Source of the DNA: an uncultured Lachnospiraceae bacterium | GTDB lineage: Bacteria; Bacillota; Clostridia; Lachnospirales; Lachnospiraceae | Direction: 5' to 3' | DNA: 7,054 nt | NCBI GenBank assembly: GCA_946549155.1 | Contig: CAMNQN010000178.1 | Span: 1 to 7,054 of the forward strand | Shown: in pieces, positions 3,886 to 7,054 of the stretch | How the letters are laid out: every line of letters starts with the position of its first letter | Numbering within the stretch: the stretch's first letter is position 1 | Made by a program: the position numbers and the translations under genes | Notes under the pieces: generated by a model | Seen by the model: the letters and a program-made list of their open reading frames with translations, nothing else | Database searches by the model: none | What the model was told of the DNA's origin: nothing

Positions 3886-5472
3886 ATGAAGTATAGACAG
3901 ATGATGGCTCTTGGGCTGAGTGCGCTTCTGTCTGTTTCCGGCGTGGGATCCCAGGGGCGGGCCTACGCTGAAAACGCGGAAGCGGTGGCGGCATCGGAGG
4001 ATAAGCAGGAGGACACTTCGCAGCCTCCGGTACCGGAGACCCCGGCAGCGACGGAGCCGCCTGCGGAAACACAAAAGCCCACGGAACCGCCCACAGAGAC
4101 ACAAAAGCCTACGGAACCGCCCACGGAGACGCAGCCGCCCACAGAGAGCCAGCCCTCTGAGGACACTACGGAAGCCCAGGCTCCGGAGGAGACGGCTCCG
4201 CCTGCGGAGACGGAGCTGATCTCAGATGCGCCTGGCACGGAGGTACCCTCCGGGACGGAAGGTGATGCAGAGTCAGAGACCGGTATGTCGGAGACACTGA
4301 CAGAGGGGGAGACAGAAAGCGAGACGGAGACAGAGCTGGATGAGGAAGGGCTGATCGAGGCAGGAACAGAGGAGGAGACCGAGGAGGAGGAGCACATCAC
4401 CAACGAGCAGCTGATTGCCCGCCAGAATATCGTGATTCCGCCGGATATTGCCCTGGAGTTTCGGTTTGTTCAGGTGGACAAGGTGTACGCTGTGGTGAAA
4501 AATCCCAACGGTGCTGCCATTCGGGAGGAACAGGAGGAAAGCTCCGCAGTGGTGGGTACCCTGGCGGAGGGCGGCCTCTGCTATATTCTGGAGAATGCCG
4601 GCGCGGAATGGATTTACGTAGAATCCGGAAGCGTGCGGGGATTTATCTCTGCGGACGATATTGAGACGGGGGAAGCGGCCGAGGCGGCTGTGAAGAAAAA
4701 CGGCGAGGAGGACATGGAGCTGGCGGTTTCCAGGATGCAGTACAGTGAAAATGATGCCATGACCTACACCCACACCACCGTCTATCCGGTGATGGCCGAT
4801 AAGGTATATGGGATCGCCCGGAAAAGTCTGAACATTTACGAAGAAAAACGGGATTCCGCCCGAGTGACAGGCACGCTGGAAGAGGACGGCCTCTGCTATA
4901 TTCTGGCGGACGCGCAGAAGGAATGGATTTTTGTGGAGTCCGGTGACGCCAGGGGCTTTGTGCGGACCGGGGAGCTCCTTGCAGGAGTGGAAGCGGTTGA
5001 AAAGGTAATGGAGGCGGGAGAGCTGAGCATGACGCTGGCGGATGTAAAGATCCAGCCGGAGGAGAATAAGGGCTGCTATTACACCCTGACCTCTGTGCGG
5101 GAAGCATCCCGGAATAACCTCCTTCGCAGTGATATGGTAAATTTTGCCTTTCAGTTTTTAGGCAACCCCTACGTGTGGGGCGGAACCAGCCTGACAAACG
5201 GCTGCGATTGTTCCGGCTTTACCCAGAGTATTTACGCGCATTTTGGTTATTCTATTCCCAGGGTGGCGGAAGCGCAGGCGGTATGCGCTATGCAGATTCC
5301 GGTATCGGAGGCGGCTCCGGGCGATCTGATTTTTTACGCGAGGAACGGATATGTGTACCACGTATCCATGTATATCGGGGGTGGCCAGGTGATTCACGCA
5401 GCCGGGACCAGAGTAGGAATCATAATCAGCGGGATCGGCTCCTCAGCTGTATGGGCGGTCAGGATTATTTAA
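3886..5472 (+). CDS. Secreted SH3-SH3-NlpC/P60 peptidoglycan hydrolase
   Basis: The 528-residue protein is predicted to be secreted and to cut peptidoglycan stem peptides, the usual role of NlpC/P60 D,L-endopeptidases. A signal peptide covers residues 1-28, with likely cleavage after A-Y-A. A low-complexity Pro/Thr/Glu linker follows (about 40-170), starting with three 10-residue T-E-P-P-x-E-T-Q-x-P repeats and turning very acidic. Two bacterial SH3-like domains (about 197-258 and 305-366) share G-L-C-Y-I-L and E-W-I-x-V-E-S-G motifs. The NlpC/P60 domain occupies about 415-528, with catalytic C442 in D-C-S-G-F, H492 in Y-H-V-S-M and H504 in V-I-H-A-A-G. No sortase motif or C-terminal anchor is seen, so the SH3 domains probably hold it to the wall. 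The ATG is supported by GGGAGG (3870-3875), 10 nt upstream. Its exact cleavage bond is not shown by sequence. Confidence 0.92.
   Translation: MKYRQMMALGLSALLSVSGVGSQGRAYAENAEAVAASEDKQEDTSQPPVPETPAATEPPAETQKPTEPPTETQKPTEPPTETQPPTESQPSEDTTEAQAPEETAPPAETELISDAPGTEVPSGTEGDAESETGMSETLTEGETESETETELDEEGLIEAGTEEETEEEEHITNEQLIARQNIVIPPDIALEFRFVQVDKVYAVVKNPNGAAIREEQEESSAVVGTLAEGGLCYILENAGAEWIYVESGSVRGFISADDIETGEAAEAAVKKNGEEDMELAVSRMQYSENDAMTYTHTTVYPVMADKVYGIARKSLNIYEEKRDSARVTGTLEEDGLCYILADAQKEWIFVESGDARGFVRTGELLAGVEAVEKVMEAGELSMTLADVKIQPEENKGCYYTLTSVREASRNNLLRSDMVNFAFQFLGNPYVWGGTSLTNGCDCSGFTQSIYAHFGYSIPRVAEAQAVCAMQIPVSEAAPGDLIFYARNGYVYHVSMYIGGGQVIHAAGTRVGIIISGIGSSAVWAVRII
4051..4140 (+). repeat. 30-bp in-frame tandem repeat in the hydrolase linker
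   Basis: Three 30-bp units (4051-4080, 4081-4110, 4111-4140) each begin ACGGAACCGCC or a close variant and encode T-E-P-P-(A/T)-E-T-Q-(K/P)-P. They lie in the Pro/Thr/Glu linker just after the signal peptide. The unit length keeps the frame, so linker length could vary between strains. Confidence 0.9.
4474..4980 (+). repeat. Duplicated SH3 module, offset 315 bp
   Basis: The two SH3-coding segments are related at both protein and DNA level. A 20-nt stretch beginning CGGCCTCTGC is identical at 4572-4591 and 4887-4906, an offset of 315 nt or 105 codons, and the following GGAATGGATTT is also shared. This fits an internal duplication of an SH3 domain plus its linker. Outside the core the copies have diverged, so it is not a very recent event. 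Confidence 0.8.
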
Positions 5473-5560
5473 AATGACGCAGGCCACAGGAGGGCAGGAA
5501 GGAAGACAGCGGCAAAACAGTGATGTACGGGGGAAACAGTCAAATTCAGAAGGAGATACT

Positions 5561-6994
5561 ATGAAAAGGACAAAAATTATCTGTACCATGGGACCAAATT
5601 CGGATAACCCGGAAATTATGAGAGCCCTGATTGAAAATGGAATGGACGTGGCCCGGTTCAATTTTTCCCACGGAGACTATGAGGAGCAGAAGGCCCGCAT
5701 GGACATGCTAAAGCAGCTGCGCACCGAGTTAAAAAAGCCCATCGCGATTCTGCTGGACACCAAGGGGCCGGAGATTCGCACCGGCACACTGGAGGGCGGA
5801 AAAAAGGTGACGCTGGAGACGGGGCAGCAGTTTACCCTCACCACCAGGCAGATGGAGGGAAACGCCCGGATGTGCTCTCAGACCTACGGGGATTTGCCGA
5901 AGGATTTGAAGCCCGGCGACCGGGTGCTGATTGACGACGGCCTCATCGAGATGACGGTGGAAGAGGTGACGGATACGGATGTGGTCTGCCGCGTGGACAA
6001 CGGTGGTGAACTGGGAGAGCGCAAGGGGATCAACCTGCCCAACGTGGTGATTAACCTGCCCTCTATTACAGAGAAGGACCGCCAGGATATTCTTTTCGGG
6101 ATTCAGCAGGACATAGATTATATCGCCGCTTCCTTTGTGCGCAACGCCAAGGCCATCAAGGAGATCAAAAAGCTGTTAAAGGAGCATAATGCGGAGCACA
6201 TCGACGTGATTGCCAAGGTGGAGAACGCGGAAGGGCTGCAGAACATCAACGAGATTGTAAAGTGCGCGGATGGAGCCATGGTGGCCAGAGGCGATCTGGG
6301 CGTGGAGATCCCGGCTTACGAGGTCCCCTATTATCAGAAACTGATTATCGATAAATGTAATTCCAATTACAAGCCGGTCATCGTGGCTACCCAGATGCTG
6401 GATTCTATGATCCGTAATCCCCGGCCCACCCGGGCAGAGGTGACGGATGTGGCCAATGCGATCAAGGAGAGCACGGACGCGATTATGCTGTCCGGCGAGA
6501 CGGCCATGGGCAAATATCCGGTGGAGGCGCTGCAGACCATGGTGAAGATCGCGGAGTACACGGAGGAGAAAATGGAATACCAGATTCCCGATCTGAAAGC
6601 TCTGAAGGGCGAGGCCAACGTATCCAGCGCTGTGGGAGCGGCCGCGGTAGGCACCGCCGCTCACCTGAACGCGAAATGTATCGTGACCCCCACTATGACG
6701 GGACAGACCGCCCGCCTGGTGTCCAATATCCGGCCTAAGGCGCCGATCTATGCGGTGACGCCCAACGAGCGGGCCCAGAGAAAGATGCAGCTGGACTGGG
6801 GTGTGCTGCCGCTGCGGGGTTACCAGGAGGATTCCACGGAGAACATTATCTCCCACGCCATGTATGTAGTGAAGCGGGAGAAGCTGGTGGAGGCCGGTGA
6901 TCTGGTGGTGCTGACGGCGGGAGACCCTTCCACCAACATGGTACGGGGAAAGGGCAATATGACCAACATGATGCATGTGATCGAGGCGAAATAG
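5561..6994 (+). CDS. pyk: Pyruvate kinase
   Basis: The 477-residue enzyme catalyses the last step of glycolysis, phosphoenolpyruvate plus ADP to pyruvate plus ATP. Family motifs run in order: K-I-I-C-T-M-G-P (5-12), V-A-R-F-N-F-S-H-G with R32, N34 and S36, L-D-T-K-G-P-E-I-R-T-G (65-75), the B domain, D-V-I-A-K-V-E-N-A-E-G with K219 and E221, A-R-G-D-L-G-V-E with D245, and A-T-Q-M-L-D-S-M with N-P-R-P-T-R-A-E-V-T-D-V-A-N-A. E71 matches the Glu (E117 in rabbit muscle enzyme) that marks K+-dependent pyruvate kinases. Length fits the short form, without the C-terminal PEP-utiliser-like domain found in Bacillus. ATG 5561 is chosen because AAGGAG (5550-5555) lies 5 nt upstream and the protein then begins where the family does; the frame stays open back to 5474, but those codons look like leader. 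The NlpC/P60 gene ends 88 nt upstream with no terminator. No terminator is visible in the 60 nt after the stop. Confidence 0.97.
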   Translation: MKRTKIICTMGPNSDNPEIMRALIENGMDVARFNFSHGDYEEQKARMDMLKQLRTELKKPIAILLDTKGPEIRTGTLEGGKKVTLETGQQFTLTTRQMEGNARMCSQTYGDLPKDLKPGDRVLIDDGLIEMTVEEVTDTDVVCRVDNGGELGERKGINLPNVVINLPSITEKDRQDILFGIQQDIDYIAASFVRNAKAIKEIKKLLKEHNAEHIDVIAKVENAEGLQNINEIVKCADGAMVARGDLGVEIPAYEVPYYQKLIIDKCNSNYKPVIVATQMLDSMIRNPRPTRAEVTDVANAIKESTDAIMLSGETAMGKYPVEALQTMVKIAEYTEEKMEYQIPDLKALKGEANVSSAVGAAAVGTAAHLNAKCIVTPTMTGQTARLVSNIRPKAPIYAVTPNERAQRKMQLDWGVLPLRGYQEDSTENIISHAMYVVKREKLVEAGDLVVLTAGDPSTNMVRGKGNMTNMMHVIEAK

Positions 6995-7054
6995 ATGGGC
7001 CGGAAAAGATTAAGAATTATTTAATAATACTCTAAGTGTGTTCTTAAACTGCTC

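Noticed and set aside
3963..4403. Reverse-strand Ser/Val-rich open frame
   Set aside because: It is the complement of the Pro/Thr/Glu repeat linker, so its low complexity is a by-product.
5474..5560. Upstream ATG giving pyruvate kinase 29 extra residues
   Set aside because: The added residues are polar and unlike the family start, and AAGGAG is placed correctly for ATG 5561.
6176..6976. Long reverse-strand open frame opposite pyruvate kinase
   Set aside because: It is a shadow of a strongly conserved gene on a G+C-rich template, with no recognisable motifs of its own.
7010..7047. TTAAGAA/TTCTTAA inverted repeat after pyk as a terminator
   Set aside because: The stem is a 7-bp A-T-rich pairing with a 24-nt loop and no T-run, so it is not convincing.

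Overview
The window looks like chromosomal DNA from a Gram-positive anaerobe of the Clostridia, most likely Lachnospiraceae. I infer this from the moderately high G+C, strong GGAGG-type ribosome binding sites, the VanY-type carboxypeptidase, a clostridial-looking MurE-like ligase, and a secreted SH3-NlpC/P60 protein with a Pro/Thr/Glu-rich linker. The genus cannot be set from the sequence alone. All five convincing genes are on the + strand.

Layout. Positions 1-193 are a leader with a short palindrome, phased GATACA motifs and a terminator-like hairpin whose 3' arm contains the ribosome binding site of the first gene. Positions 194-991 encode a membrane-anchored M15B (VanY/LdcB-type) peptidoglycan carboxypeptidase. 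Positions 1067-2734 encode a divergent MurE-like Mur ligase whose N-terminal domain carries an in-frame 36-bp tandem repeat. Positions 2735-3432 hold no credible gene. Most of that stretch (2749-3317) is a dense array of three abutting long inverted repeats, followed by a clear sigma-A-type promoter. Positions 3433-3801 encode a small glyoxalase I-like VOC protein, 3886-5472 a secreted two-SH3 NlpC/P60 hydrolase, and 5561-6994 pyruvate kinase.

How the genes fit together. The first two genes trim or build the peptidoglycan stem peptide and have no visible terminator between them, so they may be one transcript. The palindrome array separates them from a second probable transcript (VOC, NlpC/P60, pyk) that starts at the promoter near 3354-3382 and shows no terminator between its genes. 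Three of five genes act on the cell wall. The glyoxalase-like protein and pyruvate kinase belong to carbon metabolism, since methylglyoxal is a by-product of glycolytic triose phosphates.

The least explained feature is the palindrome array at 2749-3317. Next are the MurE-like protein's altered signature motifs, its minisatellite, and the hairpin that could hide the carboxypeptidase ribosome binding site. The genes themselves are recognisable families, and I see no complete new multi-gene system.
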